Program-made: the position numbers and the translations under genes
The notes under the pieces: generated by a model
The model's database searches: none
What the model saw: only the letters and a program-made list of their open reading frames with translations
What the model was told of the DNA's origin: nothing
In this document: positions 42,390 through 51,041 of the stretch, one piece after another
Position numbering within the stretch: position 1 is the stretch's first letter
Layout of the letters: each line of letters starts with the position of its first letter
NCBI RefSeq assembly: GCF_000337495.1
Contig: NZ_AOIS01000036.1
Coordinates: forward strand, 17,691-81,690
Length of the DNA: 64,000 nt
Direction: 5' to 3'
Source: Haloterrigena salina JCM 13891
GTDB taxonomy: Archaea; Halobacteriota; Halobacteria; Halobacteriales; Natrialbaceae

Positions 42390-45300
42390 ATGAGTCGGCG
42401 TCGAGGCGCAGCCGTGGCGGCGCTCGCCGTCGCCGCGCTGCTGATCACGAGCGCGGTGGCGCTGCCGCTGCTCGGCGGCGGTATCGTCCCGTTTGAGGGC
42501 GGCGAGAGCGCTCCCGGCGAGGGAGACGGCGGAACGGCCGGTATCGCCGCTGCAGACAGTGCAACCGCCAGTCAAGACGACGACAGCGGGAGTGCGAACG
42601 CCACCGCCGCGGATGCGGCGGATCGCGAACCCGTGCGCGCGAGCCAGTCGGCCGCGGATAGCGAGTTAGTGTCGTTCGACTCCGCGGCGGAGTCCGCCGC
42701 GACCGACGACGACGCGAGCGCCTCGCTCGCACAGGAACAGACGACGGCCGTCGAGGCCGGCGTCGACGAAGGAACCGAACTGGCCCAGCAGCAGGGCATT
42801 GAGGTGAGCCAGGAACAGCGCGCGGCGGCCGTCGGGGCCGCCAGCCGGTCGGTTGCCCAACACCAAGCGGCCGACGCCGAGCAGATTCAGGCGGCGACGG
42901 CCGGCGCGGTCCACGGCTCGCTAATCCAGTCCCAGGACGCCGAGATCGAACAGATCCAGGCCGCGGTCGGCGGCGCGACCGACGGCGCGCTCGCCCAGTC
43001 CCAGACGGTCTCGGCGGACCAGATGCAGAGCGCGACCTGGGGGGCGACACACGGCGCGCTCGCCCAGAAACAGCGCGCCGATGTCGACCAGATTCAGGTC
43101 GCGACGCGCGGGGCCGCAGCGGGGGCGTGCCGGGAAGCGGGCGATAGCGACGTGCAGGACCACCCCAAGACCCAGGAGGCCGCGCAAGGGGCGGCCTACG
43201 GCGTCCTCGAGCAGTACCAGCAGATCACCGTCGAACAGCGCCAGCGGATCACGCTCGAGCACGTCCAGCACGCGGCGGCCGGCGCGTCCGCGGGGGCACT
43301 CGAGGGGAGCGTTCCGGCGGCCCTCGAGGGCGAACAGAGCCAGGAGATCGACATCGAGCAGCGCCAGCGCGTGAACATCAAGCAGGTCCAGAAGGCTGCT
43401 ACGGGCGCCGCGAAGGGCGCGCTCGTCCAGCGACAGACGGTCTCCGTCGAGCAGACCCAGGCCGCGGCTCGCGGGGCCGGCAGGGGGTCGCTGACGCAGC
43501 TCCAGACCGTCAGCGTCGAACAGGTCCAGCGGATCTCGATCACCCAGATTCAGGAGGCCTCGTTCGGCGCCGCCAAGGGGGCGATCTATCAGAGCCAGTC
43601 GGCCACGGTCGAGCAGATCCAGGCGGCGGCCGACGGGGCCGCGGGCGGCGTGCTGGTCCAGCACCAGGAGATTTCGATCACCCAGATCCAGTACGCCGCG
43701 GTCGGCGCGTCCAAGGGAGCGATCGAGTCGGCGGTCCAGTACCAGATCGCCGAGATCGAACAGATTCAGGCCGCCGCGTTCGGCGCCGGCGAGGGGGCGG
43801 TACTCCAGCAACAGGTCGTCGACGTCACGCAGATCCAGCGGCTGGCGACCGGCGGCGCCAGCGGCGCGCTGAGCCAGTCCCAGGAGGCGACCGTCGAGCA
43901 GATCCAGATCGCCGCCAGCAGCGCCACGCAGGAGACGGCCCGCGTCGTCCAGTACCAGCGGATCAGCGTCACGCAACTACAGATCCTGACCCGGGAGACC
44001 GCGTCCGACGCCACCGCGTACGCGGTTCAGCAGGGAATCGACGACGTCTCCGAACTCAGGCAGTACGTCGAGGACGAGGCCGAAGAGCGCGCCGATGAAA
44101 TCGACGAACTCGAGGGAACGGCGTCGATTACGTTCGCCGATCAGGAGAGCGACGGCGAGACGGTCGCCGTCGACGAGCTCGACCTCTCGGAGGGCGGCTT
44201 CGTCGCGATCTACGCGGCCGACGCCGTCGCCGATCCGGGCGCCGTGCTCGGGACCTCGAGTGCCCTCGAGGCCGGGACCCACTCCGGCGTCGAGATCGAC
44301 TTGGAGGAGCCGATCGAGGAGGACCAGCCCCTCACCGCGGTGGTCCACCACGATACGAACGACGACGGAACGTTCGAGTACGGCGACACCGACGGAGCGG
44401 AGGACGTCCCGTACGTCACCGACGCCGGCGTGCCGGTGCTCGATACGGCGTTCGTTTCGGTCGGCGACGAGCCACAGGAGCCCCAGGAACCGGCCGAGCC
44501 GAACGCGACGCTCTCCGTCGTCGATCAGGCCGGCAACGGCGAGACGCTGACAGTCGACGAAGCGAACGCGAGCGTCGATTACGCCGTGACGGCGACGGCC
44601 AACGAGTCGACGGCCGAGAGCCAGCTGTTCGAAGCCAACGAGACAGCGTCGGATCTCGAGCTCGAGTTCGACTCGCCGCTCGAGGCAAATGCGACGGTCG
44701 ACGTCGCCGTCACCGACGAGAACGGCACGGCGCTGGTGAACGAATCCGTCGAGTACACGGTCGACGACGCTCCAGACGAACCGGCTGAGCCGAACGAATC
44801 GAATGCGACGCTCAACGTGTCGGATCAGACGGGCGACGGCGAGACACTCGTCGTCGACGAGGCGAACGCGAGCGTCGACTACCGACTCACCGCGACCGAC
44901 GAGAACGGCACGCAGCGCGCTGAGAGCGAGACCTTCGAGGCCAACGAGACCGCCGAATTCGAGGCCCTGGACCTCGAGCCGCCGCTCGAAGAGAACGCGA
45001 CGCTCGAGGTCGCCGTCGCGGACGACACAGGCGAGGAACTCGCGACGGAATCGATCGAGTACACGGTCGACGGCGATCCGGCGACGTTCGAGGCGACGTT
45101 CCCTCGCTGTTCGCAGACCGAGGTGACCGGCTCCTTCGACGCGGGCGACAGGATCATCGTCGGCACCGCGTTCTACGAAAGCGGCGGCTTCGGCAACTCG
45201 ATGGGCGAGTACGCCATCACGGTCGGCGAGGACGTCGAAGCGCCGTTCGAGGGGACGATCACCTACGAGACCGGCGACGACTTCACCGTCGCCGAGACGG

Positions 45301-46484
45301 CCGACGGCGCGACCGTCACGGTCCCCGAGGGCGATACGGGCGCCGTGATCACCGGCTTCGCGTCGCCCGAGGCGACGCCGGGGTCGATCGACTACCCGAA
45401 CCCCAATGCCAGCGAGTGTCTCGAAGAGATCCGGCCCGAACGGCCGAACATCAGCGTGGCGGAGACGACGCCGACCGAGGACGACATCGCGGTCACCTTC
45501 GAGTACGAGAATCCGAACGAGGAATCGCTGGTGGTCGGCAGCGAGTTCGTCGAGGGGACCACGGACGACAAGCCGCCGTCGGAACTCGAGCCCGGCAACG
45601 ACTCGTTCACCGTCGACTGGACGCCCGAAAACGACTCCGAACGACTCGTCTGGGAGGTCGACATGAGCAACTACGACTACGAGGAGCCGCTGACCGCCCA
45701 GACGGAGCCAGCCGGCGAGATCGATTCGAGCGAACCGACCGAACCTGCCGCGTTCAATGTCTCGATCACGGAGGCGAACGACTCGGTCGAAGCGGGTGAT
45801 CCTCTCGAGGTCGACGCCGCGATCGAGAACACCGGCGGGGAGAACGGCACGCAGGACGTTCAGCTGGCGATCGACGGCTCGGTCGTCAACGAGACACCGG
45901 TCTCGCTCGCGCCCAACGGATCCGAAGCCGTGACGCTGACCGCCGACACGACCGCTCTCGAGCCCGGCGAGTACCCGGTCACGGTCTCGACTGACAACGC
46001 GACCGCCGAGACGACCGTAACGATCGAGGAGCCCGGCGAGGCCGAGTTCGCCATCGCCGACCTCGAGGCACCGGCGTCCGGCGAGCCGGGGTCGTCGGTG
46101 ACGGTCGACGCGACGATCGAAAACGTCGGCGACGCCGGGGGCACCCAGACGGTGAGCTACGCCGTCGACGGCCAGACCGTCGCAGAGGAGAGCGTCGCGC
46201 TCGAGGCCGGCGGCGCGACGACCCTGTCGTTCTCGTTGACGCTGCCGGAAACCGACTCGACGCACACGGTCGCGACCGACGACGAGCAGGCGTCGGTGAC
46301 CATCGCGGCGACACAGCCGGCCGAGGAAGAACCGAGCGAAACGGGGCCGACTGAAACGGAACCGACCGATGAGGGGTCGCCCGAGCCGACGGAGCCGCCA
46401 GCGCCCGAGTCGCCCGGTGAACCGGAGGGACCCGCCGGAACGGAGACGGGTCCAGCGACGAACGGTTCTGACGCCGCCGAGTGA
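42390..46484 (+). CDS. Large exported protein with Gln-rich 23-residue repeats, DUF7282-like and CARDB-like domains
   Basis: 1364 residues. Signal sequence at the N-terminus (AVAALAVAALLITSAVALPLL). Acidic linker to about residue 110. Residues about 125-549 hold about 15 repeats with the pattern VEQIQ-x-AA-x-GA-x2-GAL-x-Q-x-Q, most 23 residues long. Residues 578-690 resemble a DUF7282 domain (ITFADQESDGETVAVDEL, LEAGTHSGVEIDL, VVHHDTNDDGTFEYG). Two related modules follow (about 703-795 and 805-898, each with DGETL or NGETL, VDEANASVDY). Two CARDB-like beta-sandwich domains lie at about 1122-1215 and 1219-1310. The end is a Pro/Glu/Thr-rich stalk with no membrane anchor or PGF-CTERM. Many N-x-S/T sites. 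Probably a cell-surface or matrix protein; binding partner unknown. Confidence 0.88.
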   Translation: MSRRRGAAVAALAVAALLITSAVALPLLGGGIVPFEGGESAPGEGDGGTAGIAAADSATASQDDDSGSANATAADAADREPVRASQSAADSELVSFDSAAESAATDDDASASLAQEQTTAVEAGVDEGTELAQQQGIEVSQEQRAAAVGAASRSVAQHQAADAEQIQAATAGAVHGSLIQSQDAEIEQIQAAVGGATDGALAQSQTVSADQMQSATWGATHGALAQKQRADVDQIQVATRGAAAGACREAGDSDVQDHPKTQEAAQGAAYGVLEQYQQITVEQRQRITLEHVQHAAAGASAGALEGSVPAALEGEQSQEIDIEQRQRVNIKQVQKAATGAAKGALVQRQTVSVEQTQAAARGAGRGSLTQLQTVSVEQVQRISITQIQEASFGAAKGAIYQSQSATVEQIQAAADGAAGGVLVQHQEISITQIQYAAVGASKGAIESAVQYQIAEIEQIQAAAFGAGEGAVLQQQVVDVTQIQRLATGGASGALSQSQEATVEQIQIAASSATQETARVVQYQRISVTQLQILTRETASDATAYAVQQGIDDVSELRQYVEDEAEERADEIDELEGTASITFADQESDGETVAVDELDLSEGGFVAIYAADAVADPGAVLGTSSALEAGTHSGVEIDLEEPIEEDQPLTAVVHHDTNDDGTFEYGDTDGAEDVPYVTDAGVPVLDTAFVSVGDEPQEPQEPAEPNATLSVVDQAGNGETLTVDEANASVDYAVTATANESTAESQLFEANETASDLELEFDSPLEANATVDVAVTDENGTALVNESVEYTVDDAPDEPAEPNESNATLNVSDQTGDGETLVVDEANASVDYRLTATDENGTQRAESETFEANETAEFEALDLEPPLEENATLEVAVADDTGEELATESIEYTVDGDPATFEATFPRCSQTEVTGSFDAGDRIIVGTAFYESGGFGNSMGEYAITVGEDVEAPFEGTITYETGDDFTVAETADGATVTVPEGDTGAVITGFASPEATPGSIDYPNPNASECLEEIRPERPNISVAETTPTEDDIAVTFEYENPNEESLVVGSEFVEGTTDDKPPSELEPGNDSFTVDWTPENDSERLVWEVDMSNYDYEEPLTAQTEPAGEIDSSEPTEPAAFNVSITEANDSVEAGDPLEVDAAIENTGGENGTQDVQLAIDGSVVNETPVSLAPNGSEAVTLTADTTALEPGEYPVTVSTDNATAETTVTIEEPGEAEFAIADLEAPASGEPGSSVTVDATIENVGDAGGTQTVSYAVDGQTVAEESVALEAGGATTLSFSLTLPETDSTHTVATDDEQASVTIAATQPAEEEPSETGPTETEPTDEGSPEPTEPPAPESPGEPEGPAGTETGPATNGSDAAE
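42762..44036 (+). repeat. Coding repeat array of the Gln-rich units
   Basis: About 15 units of roughly 69 nt, in frame. Units diverge at most positions, but the QIQ core and the GA-x2-GA(L/I) core persist. Some units are expanded (near 43100-43200 and 43300-43380), containing extra VEQRQRI-like half units. Confidence 0.85.
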
Positions 46485-46605
46485 CGGACTCGAGACCGGG
46501 CGGTGCGCGACCGACTCGCTACCGACGGTCCGGACTCGACGCGCTCGAAAAATCTTCTCGAGTCGATCGGATCGATCCGAACGGACTCGAGTGGGTCGGT
46601 CGCGG

Positions 46606-46896
46606 TTAGTGCTGGTGGCCGGTCGCTTCGCCGTAGGTCACGCCGAAGCGTTCCTCGAACAGGTCCATGATGCGGGCTTCCTGGGCCTCGAGTTCCTCGT
46701 CCGACTCCTGGCCGTGGTGGACGATGTGGTGGGCGCGGCTGGCGAGGGACAGCAGGGTGACGTCGCCGACCGTCTCGGCGTCGGTCTGGTCGCCTTCCGC
46801 CACGAGGTCGAGGAGTCCGGTGGGGACCGTGACTTCGTCGGTGGTACCGTCGTCGGCGCTGATCTCGAAGGTCGTCGTGTCGACTTCCTCGGTCAT
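46606..46896 (-). CDS. Conserved small haloarchaeal protein, 96 residues
   Basis: Starts MTEEVDTTTFEISADDGTT and continues with VTVPTGLLDLVAEGD, DVTLLSLASRAHHIVHHGQE and IMDLFEERFGVTYGEATGHQH. I recognise it as a widespread haloarchaeal family without known function. The His-rich AHHIVHH and the final GHQH could bind a metal (inference). The ATG chosen matches the family-like short N-terminus; longer in-frame extensions are Arg/Ser-rich. Confidence 0.75.
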   Translation of the reverse strand: MTEEVDTTTFEISADDGTTDEVTVPTGLLDLVAEGDQTDAETVGDVTLLSLASRAHHIVHHGQESDEELEAQEARIMDLFEERFGVTYGEATGHQH

Positions 46897-47014
46897 ACCC
46901 CTACCGTAGTGAACTGTCCCTAAAGGTGCTGTGGCTTGTATCGCAGCGGGGCGGCGATCGCGCCGATTTCGTCCCCCCGTGTCGTTTTTGCTGATCGCCG
47001 TCGAAGCGTCTCGT

Positions 47015-47158
47015 ATGCCATCCGTCGAACTCGAGGAGGAGACGATCGGACGACTGGAGGCGCTGCGCGTCGACGACGAGTCCGACGACGAACTGATCAA
47101 CGAACTGATCAACATCTACGAGACCAGCGAGTACACGCTCTTTCACGCCGGCGACTGA
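47015..47158 (+). CDS. Small protein resembling RHH/antitoxin-like haloarchaeal proteins, 47 residues
   Basis: Starts MPSVELEEETIGRLEALRVDD and ends YETSEYTLFHAGD. The pattern of a strand (PSVELEEETIGRL) and two helices resembles the short N-terminal part of ribbon-helix-helix or VapB-like proteins, a type frequent in haloarchaea. No toxin gene follows. Function unknown. Confidence 0.65.
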   Translation: MPSVELEEETIGRLEALRVDDESDDELINELINIYETSEYTLFHAGD

Positions 47159-47205
47159 GCGCGCCGCGGTCTCGTTCGATCGAACCGATTAGTCTGCTGG
47201 CAGCA

Positions 47206-47676
47206 CTAGTCGTCCGCGGCCGCGGCCTTCCGGACCGACTGCCAGCGCCCCTTCGACTCGAGGTGGGACTGGAGCTCGTCCGCGTACTCCTGGGTGAGCT
47301 TCTCGGCCGCGCGTCGCTTTTCGGCGTGGTCGTCGCCGCCGTCGCCGCCCAGCCCGAGTGCGCCCATGATCGAGTCGAAGACGCCGCCCGACGAACCGTT
47401 CCGGTTGCCGCCGCCCGCACCCGGGCCGCCCATCGCGCCCATGCCGCCGCTGGGGACGTTCTCGAGTTCGGGGATGATCTGCTCGACCTGCTCGGTGTCG
47501 GCGACGAGCCGCGCACGGTCGGGATCGTCGGCGTCTTCGATCTCGAACTCCGTCGCGGTCATGATCAGACTCCACTGCTGGTTGGAAAACTGCGAGTCGG
47601 CGATCCGCGAGGAGAACTCCTGATCGACGGTCATTCGGGCGCCGACGATCCGGTCCGTCCACGGTGAGTCGCTCAT
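47206..47676 (-). CDS. Conserved haloarchaeal protein (DUF5799-like)
   Basis: 156 residues from ATG 47676. MSDSPWTDRIVGARMTVDQEF, then SQFSNQQWSLIMTATEFEIE, a Gly/Met-rich middle (GGMGAMGGPGAGGGNRNG) and a charged helical end. I associate this with DUF5799 from memory. Soluble, no cofactor motif, function unknown. Confidence 0.7.
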   Translation of the reverse strand: MSDSPWTDRIVGARMTVDQEFSSRIADSQFSNQQWSLIMTATEFEIEDADDPDRARLVADTEQVEQIIPELENVPSGGMGAMGGPGAGGGNRNGSSGGVFDSIMGALGLGGDGGDDHAEKRRAAEKLTQEYADELQSHLESKGRWQSVRKAAAADD

Positions 47677-47873
47677 GGCTAGCGCTTCGGACGGCGTCTG
47701 TATCAGCGTTTTCATCGGGTTCGCGCTCGAGTCGCCGAGGGTCCTCCGACGACACCGTTAGTCGCCCTGCATCGTCCGTGTTCTCGCTCGCGGCGAGCAG
47801 CCAGTAGACGAGCATTCGGTACGGAGATAGAACTATGACGTGCGGAAAGCCACGTCAATCAAGAGCACACGGC

Positions 47874-48047
47874 ATGGATCAGCTCACAGCCCATCGTCTC
47901 AAGCTGGCAGTCGGGATCGCGATTCTGGTCGGCGGATTGTGCTGGATCGCCGTCGACGGCCGAACGACGAAGAACACCTTCGTGGTCATCTGCGGTGTGG
48001 GAACGCTCGCCGAGGAGCAGTACCGGTGGAACAAAACTAGCTCGTAG
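47874..48047 (+). CDS. Small membrane protein, 57 residues
   Basis: MDQLTAHRLKLAVGIAILVGG then CWIAVDGRTTKNTFVVICGVG and a polar end EEQYRWNKTSS: two short hydrophobic segments. An in-frame ATG 39 nt upstream is an alternative start. No family recognised. Confidence 0.55.
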   Translation: MDQLTAHRLKLAVGIAILVGGLCWIAVDGRTTKNTFVVICGVGTLAEEQYRWNKTSS

Positions 48048-48084
48048 CTGACGCTTGGACGGACGGTCCTCGAGGCCGATCCGC

Positions 48085-48585
48085 TCAGTCGAGCCGTTCG
48101 GATGATTCGGCGTACCGCCGCGAGAGTTCGACGTACCGGTCGGCCGTCGCCTCGAGGTGGGGATCGTCGATCTCGGTTTTCGGCTCGGCGGGCGCGCCGG
48201 CGACGAGCGTCGACGGCGGCACCTCGGTTCCCTCGGTGACGACGCTGCCGGCCGCGACGACGGCGCCCGCGCCGACGTGAGCGCCGTCGAGGACGGTCGC
48301 GTTCATCCCGACTAGCGCGCGCTCGCCGACGGTCGCGTCGTGGACGATCGCGCCGTGGCCGACCGTCGCGTAGGGCTCGAGTGCGGCGTCCTCGTGGAGC
48401 ACGGCGTTGTCCTGGACGTTGGCTCCCTCGCCGACGACGATCCGGCCGTGGTCGCCCCGCAGCGTCGTGTTCGGCCAGACGCTCGCCTCTGCCTCGACGA
48501 CGACGTCGCCGATGACGACCGCGGCCTCGTCGACGTACGCCGAGTCGGCGACCTGCGGCTCCGTTCCGTCGAACGATCGTAACAT
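48085..48585 (-). CDS. Gamma-carbonic anhydrase-like left-handed beta-helix protein
   Basis: 166 residues from ATG 48585. Hexapeptide repeats (VWPNTTLRGDHGRIVVGEG, NVQDNAVLHED, HGAIVHDATVGERALVG, GAVVAAGSVVTEG) form a trimeric left-handed beta-helix. The three zinc His of gamma-class enzymes correspond to His in LHEDAAL, GHGAIVH. Catalysis of CO2 hydration is not certain, since many YrdA/PaaY relatives are unassigned or act as CoA thioesterases. Confidence 0.85.
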   Translation of the reverse strand: MLRSFDGTEPQVADSAYVDEAAVVIGDVVVEAEASVWPNTTLRGDHGRIVVGEGANVQDNAVLHEDAALEPYATVGHGAIVHDATVGERALVGMNATVLDGAHVGAGAVVAAGSVVTEGTEVPPSTLVAGAPAEPKTEIDDPHLEATADRYVELSRRYAESSERLD

Positions 48586-48928
48586 GGCTGCGTCTGCTCC
48601 GAGGAGCGTCTTGAACCTGACCATCGGCGAACGGAGCCGGCCGACTCGCGACCCGCATCGGACGATGGCCGGCGCGACGACTGCCGACGCACTCGGCGTC
48701 ACGGACCACGTTCGTCACGTTCGGACCGTTCGGTCCCAACGTATTTTGGCATCACTGCTATTTACAAACTCGATGAAGACGCAACTGCAGCGGCATCCGT
48801 CTCTCCCGATCGAAGGCACTCCGCTGCTGTGTCATCCCACACATCCCGAACCACCATGGGGGTTTTCACCCCGACACCTGCCTTCGTTCCATCTCTCCAC
48901 CTCGATTCACCGTGAGCCCCGCGTTCGC
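48586..48928. other. 343-bp intergenic region, no supported gene
   Basis: An AT-richer block near 48760-48800 and a GGGG-TTTT-CACCCC element near 48850-48864 stand out, but neither strand has a convincing coding frame. The sequence may be a remnant of an unrelated gene start. Confidence 0.45.
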
Positions 48929-49243
48929 CTACTCGTCGGAGAGTCGCTCGGAGAGGCGATCGAACCGATCCTGAGCCTCCTCCCGTCGATCCCGCTCGAG
49001 CGACGGGCGATAGCTCATCGTCTCGAGGTCGTCGTTTGCCTCGGGACCGTCATCGTCGGCCTCGAGGCTGTCGTCGTCCGCGAGTTCGACGTCGAAGACG
49101 GCGCCCTCGTGACGACCGTCCTCGGGCAGCCGATCTACATCGAGGACGCGCTCGTCGACCACCGTCCCGTCGTCCTCGAGCAGGAGTACGGCCGTCTCGC
49201 CGTCGACGATCCGATCGAGGACCGCGGTGTAGCGCTCGGTCAT
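48929..49243 (-). CDS. DUF3006 family protein
   Basis: 104 residues. Core YTAVLDRIVDGETAVLLLEDDG and DRLPEDGRHEGAVFDVEL: a small beta-barrel-like domain often found next to ComEC-type metallo-beta-lactamase genes. An acidic insertion and a helical charged C-terminus (RREEAQDRFDRLSERL) follow. Its start overlaps the upstream hydrolase stop by 4 nt, so they are coupled. Confidence 0.8.
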   Translation of the reverse strand: MTERYTAVLDRIVDGETAVLLLEDDGTVVDERVLDVDRLPEDGRHEGAVFDVELADDDSLEADDDGPEANDDLETMSYRPSLERDRREEAQDRFDRLSERLSDE

Positions 49244-50352
49244 CGGGCTGGGATACGCGGTGCGGCACCATCAACCACCGGTGCGGGCGCCCGCTCGAGT
49301 GTCGCCTGGGGCTGGATCGACGGCCCTGCGTCCGACGGTGACTGTTCGGACGGCGGTCCGGGCGACGGCTCCGACAGCGATTCCGACGCCGACTGGGCCG
49401 CCTCCTTTCGCTCGAGCAGCGCCGCCGGATCGGTCGGGCCCTCGGTCTCGGGCGTCACCGCGACGTTTTCGCCGTCGGTCTCGAGGACGACGTCGCCGTG
49501 GACGCCGGTCCAGTAGGTCTCGACGCCGCGATCGGCGAAGGCCTCGAGCACCTCGTCGTGGGGGTGGCCGTACTGGGAGTCGAGCGCGCTCGAGATCACC
49601 GCGATTTCGGGGTCGACGGCGTCGAGGAACGGCGCCGTCGACGAGGTCGAAGAGCCGTGGTGACCGGCCTGATAGGCGTCGGCCGCGAGGGCGTCACCGT
49701 GCTCCTCGACGAGTCGCCGCTCGGCTCCGTCCTCGATGTCGCCCGTCGTCAGATACGAGAACTCGCCGTACTCGACGCTGAGAACGGTGCTGTAGGCGTC
49801 GATACTGCCTCCGTCGTCGGCGGGCGGGTTCAGTACGGTCGCATCGACCGACTCGTCCTCGAGTGGCAACTGATCGCCCGCGGCGACCTCGAGGAGCCTG
49901 ACCTCGTGGTCCTCGATCGCGTCGAGGTAGTTGTCGTAGGTGGCGCTGGTGGATGCGACGCCGGGGTCGTAGACCGCGCCGACGCCCTCGCCTCGCTCCT
50001 CGAAGTGCTCGATGACGGCCGCGTGACCGCCGATGTGGTCGGCGTGGCCGTGGGTCGTGACGAGGTGGTCGATCCGCTCGATCCCCTCGCCCTCGAGGTA
50101 GTCGATGACTCCCCGTCCGTCGGCCTGCCAGGTGCCCGTGTCGATCAACACCGTCTCGCCGTCGGGCGTGACCAGCAGCGTCGAGTCGCCCTGTCCCACG
50201 TCGATGTGGTGGATCTCGAGATCGCCAGCGGCGTCGTCGCTGTCGTCGCTGGCGCCCTCGGAGCCGTCGCTCGGAACGAACCCGCCGAGACATCCCGACA
50301 GAACGAGCAGTCCAGCGACTGACACGACCACGAGACCGCGGTGGCGTCGCAT
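49240..50352 (-). CDS. ComEC-like metallo-beta-lactamase-fold hydrolase, lipoprotein
   Basis: 370 residues. Lipoprotein signal MRRHRGLVVVSVAGLLVLSGC with lipobox Cys21, then an Asp/Ser linker. MBL core: [32 protein letters not shown] (metal site), TTGDIEDGAERRLVEE and AGHHGSSTSSTAPFLDAV, the set typical of the ComEC nuclease domain and its soluble relatives. A Ser/Pro-rich C-terminal tail of about 60 residues. Located outside the cell; probably hydrolyses extracellular phosphodiesters or DNA (inference). Pairs with DUF3006. Confidence 0.88.
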   Translation of the reverse strand: MRRHRGLVVVSVAGLLVLSGCLGGFVPSDGSEGASDDSDDAAGDLEIHHIDVGQGDSTLLVTPDGETVLIDTGTWQADGRGVIDYLEGEGIERIDHLVTTHGHADHIGGHAAVIEHFEERGEGVGAVYDPGVASTSATYDNYLDAIEDHEVRLLEVAAGDQLPLEDESVDATVLNPPADDGGSIDAYSTVLSVEYGEFSYLTTGDIEDGAERRLVEEHGDALAADAYQAGHHGSSTSSTAPFLDAVDPEIAVISSALDSQYGHPHDEVLEAFADRGVETYWTGVHGDVVLETDGENVAVTPETEGPTDPAALLERKEAAQSASESLSEPSPGPPSEQSPSDAGPSIQPQATLERAPAPVVDGAAPRIPAR

Positions 50353-50573
50353 ATCCGATTCGATGACGCCGCGGCGTATGGTGGTTCGGATCGTTCAGTT
50401 GCCACTACTATCCGCTTCAGAAATATGTACTGTAGAGAATTTGATACTCGGATCTCCCTCGATCGATTCGGGGGCGACCGTTCGAGCGATCGAACGAGTC
50501 ACCCGCGGAACTGAGACCGCGACGGTCGGCTATTTGACGCGAGCCGTGCACGGACCGTCCGTCGAGAACCGCG

Positions 50574-50969
50574 CTAGACCGCGTTCCCCTCGAAACTCGT
50601 CTCCGCGTGGAGGCTGTCCTTCAGCGCGTCGTGGACCTTACAGAGCTCGAAGGCGCGCTCGATGACTTCCTCGCCGGTGTCCTCGTCGACGTCGGCCTCG
50701 ACGCGGACGTCGAACTGGACGGACTCGAGTTTGTCGTCGTCGTTCAGTTCGCCCGTGATGTCGATCTCGATCTGTCCGAGGTCGCCCGCGTCGCGCTGTT
50801 GCCCGCCGACGCGCAGCGCCGGGACGTAACAGGAGCCGTACGCGGCCAGCAGCGCCTCGAGCGTGTCCGGCGCGTCCTCGCCGTTGGCGTCGATCGTCGT
50901 CTCGAACTCGCGGATCTCGTTCGTCGCACTGTAACCCTCCTCGGAGACGGTGGTGACCTGCTTCGCCAT
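50574..50969 (-). CDS. OsmC/Ohr family protein
   Basis: 131 residues from ATG 50969. OsmC fold: DTLEALLAAYGSCYVPALRVGG with the first Cys and VIERAFELCKVHDALKDS with the second, the peroxidatic pair of organic hydroperoxide reductases. Likely reduces organic hydroperoxides using dihydrolipoyl-type thiols. Monocistronic. Confidence 0.88.
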   Translation of the reverse strand: MAKQVTTVSEEGYSATNEIREFETTIDANGEDAPDTLEALLAAYGSCYVPALRVGGQQRDAGDLGQIEIDITGELNDDDKLESVQFDVRVEADVDEDTGEEVIERAFELCKVHDALKDSLHAETSFEGNAV

Positions 50970-51041
50970 AGCACTCGAGTCGTCCACGGGCGGCGGTGTA
51001 AACGTTACTGGTGCGGTGGACGGCCCCGCGACGCGACGGAG

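Noticed and set aside
42199..42393. 64-codon Arg-rich frame overlapping the start of the repeat protein as ATGA
   Set aside because: Over 25 percent Arg, no family pattern; typical of non-coding GC-rich DNA here. The ATGA overlap is probably chance.
42762..44036. Long periodic array, possible CRISPR or satellite DNA
   Set aside because: The periodicity is coding: units diverge at DNA level and keep an amino-acid pattern in one open frame of 1364 codons.
43977..46265. 762-codon open frame antisense to the repeat protein
   Set aside because: Arg/Val/Gly/Asp-rich shadow with no start signal or family features.
48770..48925. Fragment of an Orc1/Cdc6 replication gene or an origin
   Set aside because: A short frame vaguely recalls the start of some haloarchaeal orc genes, but no motif or origin-recognition-box pattern can be shown.
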